DNA of 64,000 nucleotides from Callaeas wilsoni (Eukaryota > Chordata > Aves > Passeriformes > Callaeidae). The DNA lies in contig VWPU01002095.1 of the NCBI GenBank assembly GCA_013398955.1, forward strand, positions 248,001-312,000, written 5' to 3'. The notes beneath the pieces were generated by a model. It was not told where the DNA came from. It saw only the letters and a program-made list of their open reading frames with translations, and did not search any database. The position numbers were made by a program, and so were the translations under genes. This document shows, in pieces, positions 35,763 through 47,300 of the stretch. Each line of letters begins with the position of its first letter. Position 1 is the first letter of the stretch.

Positions 35763-38643
35763 TTTTAAAAACAAGATCATTTCTTTTTTCTGACTTTTGG
35801 CATCTTCTGTGCATGCTGCCCTTTTGATATGCACACAAGGGCTAATTATATCCTAGAACAATCAGATGACAAGCAGGTACAGCTCAGTAGAATGATTTTT
35901 TGCATCCTTCTGTCTGGTCAGTTGAGGAGATGTTGCAACTGTTTTGACTAGAGGAAGTTATTTGAAATAAGGGATCAGTTGGTTAAGCAAAGGAATGTGT
36001 ATAGGCAGTGTGCAAAATTCTGTAACTGTTTTCTGGACGCCTGGAGTACTGTCATTCTTTCTCAGTTTCTTTGCAAGCTTTTCAATTTTTTTTGAAGACA
36101 GCACTGCTTCACCATTTTTGTGAAGAAATCTCTCACTGCATCTGCCTTTGTATTTTGTGCAAAGGGCATCAAGGAGGAATCAGGTGAGTAGCACAAAGGA
36201 ATGCAACCTAGATAGAACTCAAAGTTGCCTCTTGGGCTTAGAAGTTCTGGAAAGTTGCCCAGACATGGAAGAAAACCAGAACATTTGGTTGAATTCTTAC
36301 TGCTGAACCATGAGGGAAAAAAATTACTCAAAGTTAGGTTCTTCTTGGTGAAATCTGTGGGCTGCAGGGGTTTGAGGGGTGATTAGCTCCAGTAGTTTCA
36401 GGTATTTGGTTGTGGGTTTGGTCAGGTCTTTTCCAATTTATGAGATAGACAGGAGGTGAAAAAAGTTTTCTTTCTGCAGCTCAATTTTATGTAGGTGTGA
36501 TTCAGTAAACATGCATACCTGTAAAATTATAAAATGCAAGAGACTTCTGTGTTACGTGGCTTCATATCTGGCAAAACCTATTTTTTATCTTGAGAATGAT
36601 GGACATCACACCAACTTGCTTGTGCTGTTAAAATTAATTTCAGAAAGCATCCCTAAAATTGGGCTTGAAAACATGTGACTGTGTTAAAAGAGGTATTTCT
36701 AAAGTAAGCAATTCGGAAAATATCTCCAATGATTCAGCTCACATCTGACTCTTTTCAGGAAAAAAAATGTATTTTGTTGTGCCTAGGGCAAATGTGCTTC
36801 TGGGAAATTATTAGTGCAAAATCTGTGAATAAATGATGTGTTTTCTTTAGATTCTGACCAAAATGGTACTGTGGAGTGAGAGCTGTGCTTATGTGGTGTG
36901 AAATGTAGAGGTCATATTCAGTTCTCTTCTTGGCCACAGAGATCTGTGTTTCTCCAGGCCTCAGCTTGGGTCTCTGAAAAGGGAATGCTCCGTTTTAATG
37001 GCAACCTTCTCAAGAATGTCCCCACAAAGCCAAGCCAAGGCTGGGATTTCCAAAGACTTAGGGAATGTTTGTAGCTTTGTGTGGGAGCAACTAAGCTGTC
37101 TTTGAGGAAACAGAATGTGCCTCTTAGGCAGCATAGGTTTCAGGCACAAAGTATTTCCTTGAAGAGGCAGACCTTCAACAGCTATGGCCACAGAAGACCT
37201 GTGTAGGTGTGAGAGCGGGGAATCAATACAACTTTTTCACCTTAGGTTAATTGTGCTGTGGGATAGTGGCATTTAGGTGTTCTGCCAAAGAGGCCATTTG
37301 CATGTGTAGTTGCAATGTACGTTGAGGCTGGGGCAGTTTTCAAGTCATGCTGTCAGAGGTAGGTCTAGACTTGAATTCAGAACTGCTTCAAACTGGGGTG
37401 CTGTGGCACTCCAGGAGTGAGAAGCTGGTGGGGCAGCACAGGAAATGCAAGGAAAACAGCCTGTTCAAAGCAGTGCTGGGTTGCTGTTTCCATCTGGGAC
37501 TGGAGATCGCTCATTTGGAGAAATCCTCAATCTCATCACTTACTGACAGATGAGAGGTGTGACCTTCTGTGTTGTTGACAGATGACTGACTGCAGGGGGA
37601 TGATAAGACCTTGTAATCAACGTGAGTGCTTTGATGAGATGTGCAGCCCCAGTCCACCAAGAAGAAAAGGGTCTGAGTATAGCTGCCCAAGCTGCTCTGC
37701 TCAAAGAATTGGAGGATTTGCTACATTCTCTCTCTGCCCAATATTCCTGCATTACCTTTGAAAAAAAGCTGGGAGAGAAAGTTAGGTTCAGTCTGGTTAC
37801 AGTGTTAGCTTCCTTAAAAGATTAATCTGATGAGGGTGTTCTTGAAAGCAAGCTTTTTTCCTCATTGTTTTCCATTAATTCAAATTCAGGATTCTAAACT
37901 TTAAAAGAATAGCAGAAAAATGGTGCATTCTTTTCTGTCAGGGGTAAGGCATATTTGTGCCTCATGGGCTTACGTCACTTTGAATAATTTCTTTCTGCCA
38001 TAGTCAGCGTAAATAGTTTCTGCCTGATTAACAGAAACCAGAATTTGGGCCCGCAGCTTGCACAAACATTTGTGCAATTTTTTAATAGTTTCTTACTCAC
38101 CTACTGCAGAAGAATGAATCAAGAATTAATTAGCACATCAGAAGATTCTCACCTCAGCTTCCTGTCTTTCTTTTGTATTTCATTATTTCCCCACCTTTCA
38201 AATTAGTGTTCCTAGGCATGTAACAATATGCAGCTCTGGACTGCAGAGGCTGATAGGAAATATTCCTTCATTACTTTTCCTGTCTTGCACTTTACTTTCG
38301 ACTTGTGGATCTGGTGCCAAACACTCAGCAATTGCCTGGCTTTGGGAAGAAACAGCAACCACGTATTTTTCTTGTGGCTTTTGCCTGTAGTCATAATTTC
38401 AGCTAAGTCTGCAAAAAGATACATGGATCTCTGCAGACATTTTGGCAAACTTGGCTTGAAATTCATATTTTTAATGACGCTGAAATCCATAGGATATTTG
38501 GGAGTTCACTGCAAAAGTTTTTCACAGCTCCGTGGGCATACTGACTGCAGCAGGTGCCAGCTGGATTGTCTGTTCTCCAGCCTCCTTTTCACAAGCACTT
38601 AGAAAGCCAGTTTGAGGAGATGTTCAACAGCACGTGTAGGAGC

Positions 38644-38680
38644 CAGGTGCTGGTGGTAATCAGTGAAAACCAGGCACCTG
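38644..38680. other. Inverted repeat (11-12 bp arms)
   Basis: The left arm caggtgctggt (38644-38654) pairs with the right arm accaggcacctg (38669-38680) with one bulged base and a 14-base spacer. The words aggcacctg and caggtgc resemble old palindromic sauropsid repeats, so this may be the core of a decayed element. Confidence 0.5.
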
Positions 38681-39290
38681 CTCATCCCTTTACTTTAGAA
38701 AACTTCCCTCATAAATTTTGAGCCATGGTGAAGTCTTGTAAGGAAGAGCTATTAAATCAAGCGAGCTTGGGTGGAAAAAAAGCAAGAAGCTCCCCTGACT
38801 GGTTAGAGTGAAAACATGCTCTCCTGTCTGAGCTTGCTGACACAAGGAAAAACTGTTTGTGGAAAGCACCAGTCTTGGATAGAGAGTGCATTACCAGAAG
38901 ATACCCACGGCATTTCAGCTGCTCTGCGGTAAATGCCTCCGTGTAGGGGTTTTTTATTGTGATAACTGCAACGCAGTGTTTTCTGTGTGGTTTTGTGTGT
39001 GTGCTGTTGCCAGGGTGCCGCTGGCAGGTCATGGAGCCATGCCCTTCTTTGTGCTGGGGTGATTTGTTCCAGCATCTGTGTCCCTGTGCATTAAGAATGT
39101 TGCCGGTCTGAGTGCATGTTCTCTCAGGTCTCTCGTGCCCGTCTGTGGTCAGTTGTGTCCTTCAAGGAACATGTTCTGTGGCAGCTGAATAATGCATTCA
39201 GTTAGGTGCCATCTTTTGTGGCATCTGATCTTCTGGTACCGATTTCTTCTTAATCAGCCCTGGCTCAGGGGAACAGTTCCTAGAGTTGCT

Positions 39291-39343
39291 GCTTTTTTTT
39301 TTTTTTTTCTTGTTGCTTTTGTTTGTTTTTGGGGGTTTTTTTG
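39291..39343. repeat. T-rich low-complexity tract
   Basis: A run of 16 T (39293-39308) is followed by T/G-rich sequence with gggggtttttttg. Confidence 0.88.
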
Positions 39344-40069
39344 TGATATGTAAATAGCATTTTTTGAGTGCTCACAATCTGATGACTTTCTGTAAAATGT
39401 CTGGCTGGTTTTGTTTCTGCAGCTGTACTTGGAGTTATGTGTGACCTCCCATGCTTTATGTTCTTCTGTTGATCTCCCCATGCATCTGAGAGGACCCCTT
39501 ATTTCTCTCTTCTGGCCATAACATGCCCTCTGACATCAATTTGCCCTCTTAAACCTGGCTGTGCTCATTTAAAGCACAGTTGCATTTCAGCAGTGCTTTG
39601 TGTGGTCCCAAATCCTTCATTACATATTCTTGTGTACAAACCCTTCCTGGGATGAAAATTCTCATTTTTTTCAATGCGTTGGGCTATTAACATCAACAGT
39701 TGATCTGAAAAATGAGGAGGAGAAAAGGGTCTGTGGCAGACTCTGCTTTCTCAAGGGTAAAGTAAGTAAAAGGCACTGAGGATCTGCAAGCTGATGCCAA
39801 ATGATTTGATAACCTTGTCAAACTTAATTTTCTTTCATAGCTATTTCATAGTTAAAGCAAGACATCTTATTTTAAAATATTTTTTTAAAAAGCTATATAA
39901 AGGAACAGAGTTCTTCCCTACTTAAAATTATTACTTCTCTGCTCCTGAGCTAGAGTGATTCTTCAGTATCTGGTTACAGTCTGCTTAAACTCAGCAGCGC
40001 TTAAATCAAAGTGATATTTAGATTCTATGAGCCAGAGTCTCCTTTCAGGCCAATAAACATCTAAAGTAA

Positions 40070-40157
40070 CCACAGATTTACACCTAGGTAAACCCATGAC
40101 TTCTAGGGGGCTATTTTGGACTTGCACCACTCTAAGTGCGAAAAGAATGTGGCAATA
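40070..40157. repeat. Possible ancient amniote dispersed repeat
   Basis: The segment carries agatttacacctaggtaaa, then catgacttctaggggg, then acttgcaccactctaagtgc and aagaatgtggc. This order (gatttacacc…, tgacttc…, …caccagtgtaagtg…, …aatctggcc) matches an old palindromic repeat known from turtles, crocodilians and birds. The family name is not assigned. Confidence 0.45.
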
Positions 40158-40159
40158 AA

Positions 40160-40420
40160 TGATGACAATAAAAATGCTTTATTAAGCTGTTGTGAGTGCA
40201 CTAAAGTCATAATAAGCACATCTATTTACATTAGCATCCATTAAAATGTAGCACATGCATTAACTAATAAAAAATAAAGTTTAATGTGGATGCCAGGCTA
40301 TGACACTGTTGAACTCTTGAATTTTATCAGCTCTGTGAAGCACGTCCCATTTAACAGAGCTCTGCCTCTCATGTTTTGGTAGTAAGCAGGAACTAACAAG
40401 TTATCTCTCCTATTTTCCTG
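40160..40420. promoter_or_regulatory. Candidate conserved non-coding element
   Basis: AT-rich but not low-complexity DNA with many homeodomain-like TAAT/ATTA cores (tttattaagc, cattagcatcc, ttaactaataa, tttaatgtgg) and no open frame. The texture is typical of developmental enhancers. The evidence is compositional only. Confidence 0.22.
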
Positions 40421-41273
40421 TTCTAAGCCGTACTAAGAAATGTTCAGTGTGTGCAAAGGCCACGATAGCAAGACCCACAGTCTTGCTATGATGCACTGGC
40501 ACAAGAGGCCAAACGGTGCCTGTCACAGTCGCATAAGCCAGCCTTTTAATTTCTCATCTTCTTTATTTGTTACGGCCTGAACACACTGCCAGTGCTTGAA
40601 TAATCATGATGAAACTACATGAATGAGTAAGGTGATTGGGATTTGGAATTTATATGTTGCCCTGAATGGTTTGAGTTCAGACATGCAGTACCAAACCTCA
40701 ATTTACTCTTCTGTTTCCAGTATATGAATTTTACCAAAGTTCTCACTTAGTATAATCACCATTTTATATCATTGCACAGTAATAACTGTCTAATATACTG
40801 TGAATTATTGTAGGTCTCTTCCTCTAATTTGTTCACTGAGAGGAAACAGACCATTTTTATGGGAGAGAAATGAAGCAGCGTTTCTCAGAAAGCAAAGCGT
40901 GCAGATGACCATCTTATTATTAGAAACATCAAAAGATGCAGAGCCGTTTGTGTAATCATCCCAAACTACTGTGGTCACCCTTTCAGCAAGCCTCCTTCAG
41001 TTTTCCCACCCTTTCCCTGCATGACTCTGCACCAGGTCACTGCATGGTCTGCAGTTGCTCACTGTGCAGACCCTGGAAAAAAATGCAAAAAGAGCATCGT
41101 GCCTGACAAAAATGTCCCGTGCTCGTGCTGAGAGATGCTGAAAGCATTGAGTGGAGGCTGCACCTGAGTGAAAGCTGTGTCGCCTGGCTGCTGACTCCAG
41201 AGGCAGAAGGGCTGCAGCTGGAGCTTGACTCAGCTTGCAGCAGGGAAATACAAATTTGGAACAGCACCTGGGG

Positions 41274-41353
41274 TTTATTTTATTTTATTTTAATTTTATT
41301 TTAATTTTATTTTATTTTATTTTATTTCATTTTATTTCATTTCATTTCATTTC
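41274..41353. repeat. Mixed (TTTTA)n/(TTTCA)n pentanucleotide microsatellite
   Basis: About 80 bases of TTTTA units change toward the 3' side into TTTCA units. Two TTTTA-phase breaks carry an extra A (taatttta). The last part has four TTTCA units, one of which is separated from the others by a TTTTA unit. Flanks are non-repetitive. Confidence 0.95.
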
Positions 41354-44300
41354 TACAAATAGCTGGGATGAGTGTTTTTGATGGTTTAGTTCATGCCTGC
41401 ATGTTTGGTGTGCTTCATTTAGCTGGCTACAGATAAATCTCCAAGTCTGGATTTCTTTGTGACCTTATGGTCACTGGTTAGGGGTGTCTTCCCCACCTTC
41501 CCAGGCTGTCACAGTCTTTTCTTGACAAGTTGCACTTCCAATGTTTTAAAAAGCCTGCCATTAATACACATGGGGTTTTTTTAAGCACTAAAGCTGTAAT
41601 GATTTCAAAGTTCCTACTTTTTAAAGAGTGAATTTCCTGCAGTGGACATTATTAAATGTAGTTTCAGCTTGTGTTACAGATATTTCATGTAGGTCTCCAG
41701 AGGAAGGCTTATAGACTGTGTGAGAAATAATTAAGTTTTCCTTTAAAAGGAACATTGCAAAGAGATTAAAAATGTTAAAGTGAAAAAACACTACATAGCA
41801 CTTTCATATACAGCACTGTCTGCGTACTGTGTTAGGAGTAAAACGAAATGTGGCATTTACTTTATACCTTTACTTTGTTCTGAAAGAAGCATCCACTAAT
41901 AGTAAATATTTAATTTCAATTTTTTTCACAACAACAATTTTATAGAATAGTTTTTCTGTCATCAGAATTGTCATTGTTTAAATACAATTTTATGGGGAAA
42001 AATTTAACTAAAACTACGTTACTACTTTTATCTGCCAAAACCTCCACTATAAAACAGGAAATATCTCCTTATTTTCCCAGTTGTAAATATTTTATTTCCA
42101 ACTCTCAAAGAGTACAAAAACTACATATAAAAGAGGGAAAATAGACCACTGAACAGACAAAAATAAAAGTACCTTTTTTTAGGGAAAAAAGTAGCGACTT
42201 TTTGTTAATCAATCGGCATCTGCATTGATTCCTTTTCCCCATTTCTGTTTAGCTGATGTACCTATCGGTCACACAGTGTCAGAGCTGGACAGGAATGTGC
42301 CATGTGGCCCTTCCAGTCCACTTCCTCCTCCACCTCCTTGCACAGGAAAATATTTGTTTGGATGGCAGAATGTACCACCACAATGACACTGCCATAGGCG
42401 TTACAGAACAGCTGCACAGTCTGCCTTTTCCTTACACAGGAAAAAAAAAAGTATTTTTCCTTTGTAAAATTGACGGAAAAAACTGAGAGTTTAAGGCCCT
42501 CAGCATTTTGCAAAGTACTGAACCCTTAATACAGATTGAAGAGTTATGTATTAAGCAGCAGGATAACTGGAATACAGTGAAAAAAGAGAATGAGGGAAGG
42601 AGCAATAGGAGAAAAAGTCAGAAATTATGAATAATCTTTTAATCTCATTCTTCTTCTTCCTGTGTGCATTTTCTTTCTTTTTTTTTCCCCTGTTCTTGTT
42701 TTAAAAGAAGTGCCATCACTGCACTAAAGGACTGAGAAAATTGCTGTGCAGTCAAGCCTCAGAATTATTACCATACCACATATAGGGTTACATAAAATGA
42801 GGTGGTTTTTTCCTTAAATCCTAAGATTGTTCGTTCACACAGCTCGTGCATTATAATCAAATGTGAACACAGGAAAATGGTCCATGGGATCAGCCCTCAG
42901 TACGACTGTAATTCCCAGTGAGGTGGGTGGAAGTCTGGATTATAGTGTGGCAGGAGAATAGAAGCCCTTCTGTTCTGAGATGGACTTATCACATGGTTAG
43001 CAGCTGGAATTTATGTGAAGTCTTATTAAATAAAACAGCAGTAACCAGTCACCTACTGCTGCAATATACTTGGAGGTACAGTACCTGAATATTTTCAAAA
43101 GCACTTGACCTTTCTCCTGCTTCTGCATCTCTGTGTTTTCTTTTGCTTATACTTGACAGTTTTTGACCTTCTAGTAAACTTTTATTCTTGTTTTTTATTG
43201 AAACTTAGGATTGTGAAAATTTAAGGGTTTGGGTTATATGATGGCAGGTTTGTTAAAAGAAGATTAAGACATGCCTGGAGAACTTCTTTCAAATGCAAAA
43301 ACATTTAATTTTAGGTTTTATTTTATTAAGTTGATTTTTATGCAAATATATATTTATATATACATATACATATTTAAATATGAATGCATGTGTGTATACT
43401 TTTTATTCTTCCATCTCGAGTTGATGGGTAGAACATCTGGAAGAGTTGTGTAGAACAGAAGTGTGAATGGAAACAATACTGTACTTACATAATAGCACAG
43501 GATATTTCATTAAAACAATTCCAGTGTATTAAGAGTTGGCAAATTACAACACTTAAAGAACTGATCTCCATATGGGAGCACTTAGTCCTTTGAAATATTA
43601 TATTATTTTTAATTATGTCTCATTCAGTGAAAGGATTATAATTTTGAAGGCAGTGGGTCACAGCACACCAAGCCACTACACAGCCAACAATGAAATCCCT
43701 GGATTATTGATGTATCCCCTGGTAATTGTGATTTTGATATTTTATAGAGTTTATTAGTCTTGTACAGGAGGTGCAAAGACCAGGCTGTTTATCAAAGTAA
43801 AGAGGAGAGCTCTGCAAAGTATTTGCCCTTGCCCTGAAGCAGAGCCTCTTGCTTCAGGACCTCCAAGGGCTTCTGAGATGAGTTGCTCTAGAAGAAAAGG
43901 TGATTTTTTTGGTTTTTCATTTTTGAGGTTTTTTTGGGGGGAGGGGGGCTTTTTTGGCTTTTTTGGGGTTTTGGGGGGGTTGGTTGGTTTGTTTGTTGTT
44001 GATCGTTTTGGGGTTTTTTTAATTTAGTGCCAGTGCAACTAGAAACCACCTGGCCAACTGCTTCTTCATTGCCCTACCAGAATTTCAATCCAGGGATTTT
44101 TTTCTGAGACCTTGCAGAGGTGTCAACCATGGAGAGAGTTTGGCTTCTCAAAATCTGAGGACTGCTCCAGAATGATGCCTCAAACAGAAGGGAATATAGA
44201 CCAGCTGGAAGGGAAAATGATAATAAAAGCTGCCAACCTGGCTCAGATCATGGTGTGAAAAAAAGACAGGCTCACCAGACAGTTCACATAGCATGGAGTT

Positions 44301-47300
44301 CATCCGTGACATGTTTCCAGTGGCTGGTGGCAGCTGGAGCTGCTGGAGGTGGAACAGCCTGCCACTGCCTTGCTGCTGCCTGCCATTCCTGCTGGACACG
44401 GGCAGGCACGGAGGGCAGCTCCTCTAGGGCAGGCTGACCACGTCAGCAGGTTTTCATGTGCAGGCTAATACAGAGCAACTGAGAAAAGCTGTTTTGCCTG
44501 CCCCAAGAGTTCACTGAACTTGGTCACTGTGATGGAGTTAAGTCTGCAGGAGAGGGTGAGTTAGAGGTGAGTGAATGGAAAGTGATGAAAGAACAGAGTA
44601 GCACTGTGGAAATACGGGTTTCTTTCTCCTGGCTTCTGCTAGTTTTATCTCTCTGCATTTTATTGAGTGAATGGATTAAAAGTCCATTGGAAGAATATGT
44701 CACACCTCAGTGAAAGGCTGGTTAAATTCCTAGACAGGATGCCCAGCCCATGGCCAGGATTTTCCCTGCAGGAGCCAGTAGACACGCACATACTTTCAAT
44801 CTGTCTCACTTTAGCTATAAATGGGCCAAGTCTCTCCCAGCTTTGAGGAAAGTTGAAGAAAGTCTCGGAAAGCGATTTGTGCTTTACTTCATGTTTTCAG
44901 ACTTCAAGGCAGTAGAGTTGGTAAAAGTGTATTGTTTGCAGCCAGGACTGGGCTCGCAGCAGGCAGCTCCGATAAGCTACGCCTGCCCTGAAGAGAATGT
45001 TATCTAAACAGCAAGCAGTTTATTCCTCTGTAAATAAGGAAAGGGATTGATACAGACCTGTTGAAGTAAGTGACTATTGTTAAAATAAATGGTTTTGCCC
45101 CTGGGGGAAAACTGAATATCCATTTTCTGGTATGGCAGATTTAGCTACATGTAAAGGATAAATTAGTATGTCGCTGCCTACCTCACTCCCTCTTGGCATG
45201 CTGGTTTTAAAATGGTTTGTGGCATGGCTGGGGAACCCATGCCAACCATTTTCAAGTTTCCTGTCCGTTTTAGGTATTTCAATGGAGACCATGTACTAGC
45301 TACATCTCAGATGTTACAATATCTTATTTATTATAGAAGCCATTTAAAGATACTGTTCTGAAAAGATAGACAAAAACAGCCCTGATCTTTTCTCAGTGAA
45401 AACTTAAGCCTATGCTTCAGAAGATTTTTCTATTGCTGTCACTTCATTGCTAATTAATTTTTCCCTCTCCTGCACATTTTCAGAATTTGCATGGCATATC
45501 CAAGCAGGTCACCATTCTTTTTAAATTCTGTGAATATTAACCTTATGGAGAACAGCAGGAAAGATGTCTTCATTGTAATCTGTGTATTAAAAACTTGAAA
45601 GTCTCGAGTGCTCACTATAACTGCTAATTAACTTTTCTTCTTGTAAGTCTCCCTTTAATCAGGGAGTTTTCTTATTGATGTTAATTTTAGTTCTTCCTCT
45701 GAAATGTGATGTTTCAAGCTCCTTCCCTCTTCCTGTCCTAACCACCATAGCCCCCAAACCCATAAGATGTCACGAAACAACAGAAATTTTGGTTTCAGGA
45801 GTTTCTTTCTGCAGCACACCACATTCATGTTTATTCTCTTGTTGTCTCTCAACCATGGCAAGGCCAACCCTCCTTTCTAGGTCATGCTTGTCCATCCTGC
45901 CTTCTGAGTTCCTCATTGATGCAAGGATCACAGAAGGCAGGCTGGGAAGAAGATGGAGAGGTGTGGGGTGTATAGTTTTAAGAACTCAGAATGAGAAGGG
46001 AAATCTCATATGTAAAATGAGCCTGGGGACAGTAGTGGTGACAAATAGTAAGATGCAGTGGCCAAGGTGAATTGGGATGCTGTTCCAGATGTCTCTCTTT
46101 ATTAATATATCTGAGTTTTTTATGATGAAGCTTTAGACAGCTGTTGGGGTACATTTGCAGGGGTGTTGGCTGAGAGTTCTCACGGTTGAATGCAGCCTGC
46201 AGCTGACGTTTTGGTTTCACATAAGGGATGGGAGGGTGTCTTTGAGAATCATTCGAGTCAGTCATGTATCTCTTCTCTGTCATTATTAGCATGGTTTTGT
46301 AAGTAGTTTAGCATAACAACAGCATCAAACTGTTCACGAAGAAGAGAGAAAAAGTGTAGAATATTGGGAGCGATTCTAAAAACAGTCTGGATGCTGCTTT
46401 GACTCCAGTCCTTTTTAATAGATACAACATGTTTTTTGTTTAGGAATCTGCTTGTAAGTTTGTTTTTAATCACAGCGACTGTGAAGCTTCAGTTATGTCT
46501 TCAGTAACATTGATGCTGCTTGCAAACCTATTCTTTCCGGAAGAAAAAGCGTCAGTGACAAAAACTACAGGAAAAAATTATTTTTCAACCATGATTTTCC
46601 GTTTTTTTGTACATAATCTGATCAGCTCTTAGCTTCTTATTCTAGGTTCCTTCCAGTAAGTTTACATTGGAGCTCAGGTTAGTTACTGGAATGTCCTTTT
46701 TGATATCTCAGCTTTAACATCGAAGGATGTTTCTGTTTGCTGAAATGCAAATGAGACAACTCAATTAAAAAATGAAAAAAACAAGGAACCAAACAAAACA
46801 TCCTAGCAAAAAATCCCAAGCTCCTGCCACCATTAGTAATACAATGAAGCCAAACAGCATCAAAATAATTATTGGGAAGGAATTTTCCCAACCCACTACC
46901 AAAGAAAAAAGCCCCTTTTACTTTTCTATCATGCTGCAAAGTCTTCTCTAAAAATACACTAATCAATTGTCTTTTGCAGTACACTCAGCAAACCCTAAAT
47001 TTGAGACTACTTAAAATTATGCCTAGTGAGTAAAGTCTTCGTGAGTGATCTTCAGAATTTTGTCATCTTACAGAGTAGACGTATCAATTTTTTTATTGAT
47101 AAAGATGTTTGATTTTGATTTATTCCCATCTTTCAAGCTATGTAAGTTAGCTAAAGATGGGATAATGTTAGGAATTTATTTCTGTTTTGCAGAAAGTTTG
47201 GTGTTTCTTCCTGCTGTTTCTCTCAGCACTTGGTCTGCCTTAGTTACATTGGCTGTTACCAAAGATATGTCTGCTATCAACCTCTTCCTAAGGTACTCAC

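Larger units (their letters stand above)
32001..38643. other. Non-coding DNA, no gene recognised
   Basis: No coding sequence is recognised. There is a C-rich then T-run at 32150-32176, a T-run at 33391-33410, an AT repeat near 33.9 kb and a 12-C run at 35751-35762. Open frames are all below 100 codons. Confidence 0.5.
38681..41273. other. Non-coding DNA, no gene recognised
   Basis: No gene is recognised. The stretch holds a T-rich tract at 39.3 kb, a possible ancient repeat at 40.07-40.16 kb and a candidate regulatory stretch after it. The more GC-rich 41040-41270 segment has short open frames on both strands without recognisable motifs. Confidence 0.5.

Noticed and set aside
44255..44440. 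GC-richer segment as a CpG-island promoter
   Set aside because: It has few CpGs. The GC content comes from CTG/CAG-type words, so it does not look like an island.
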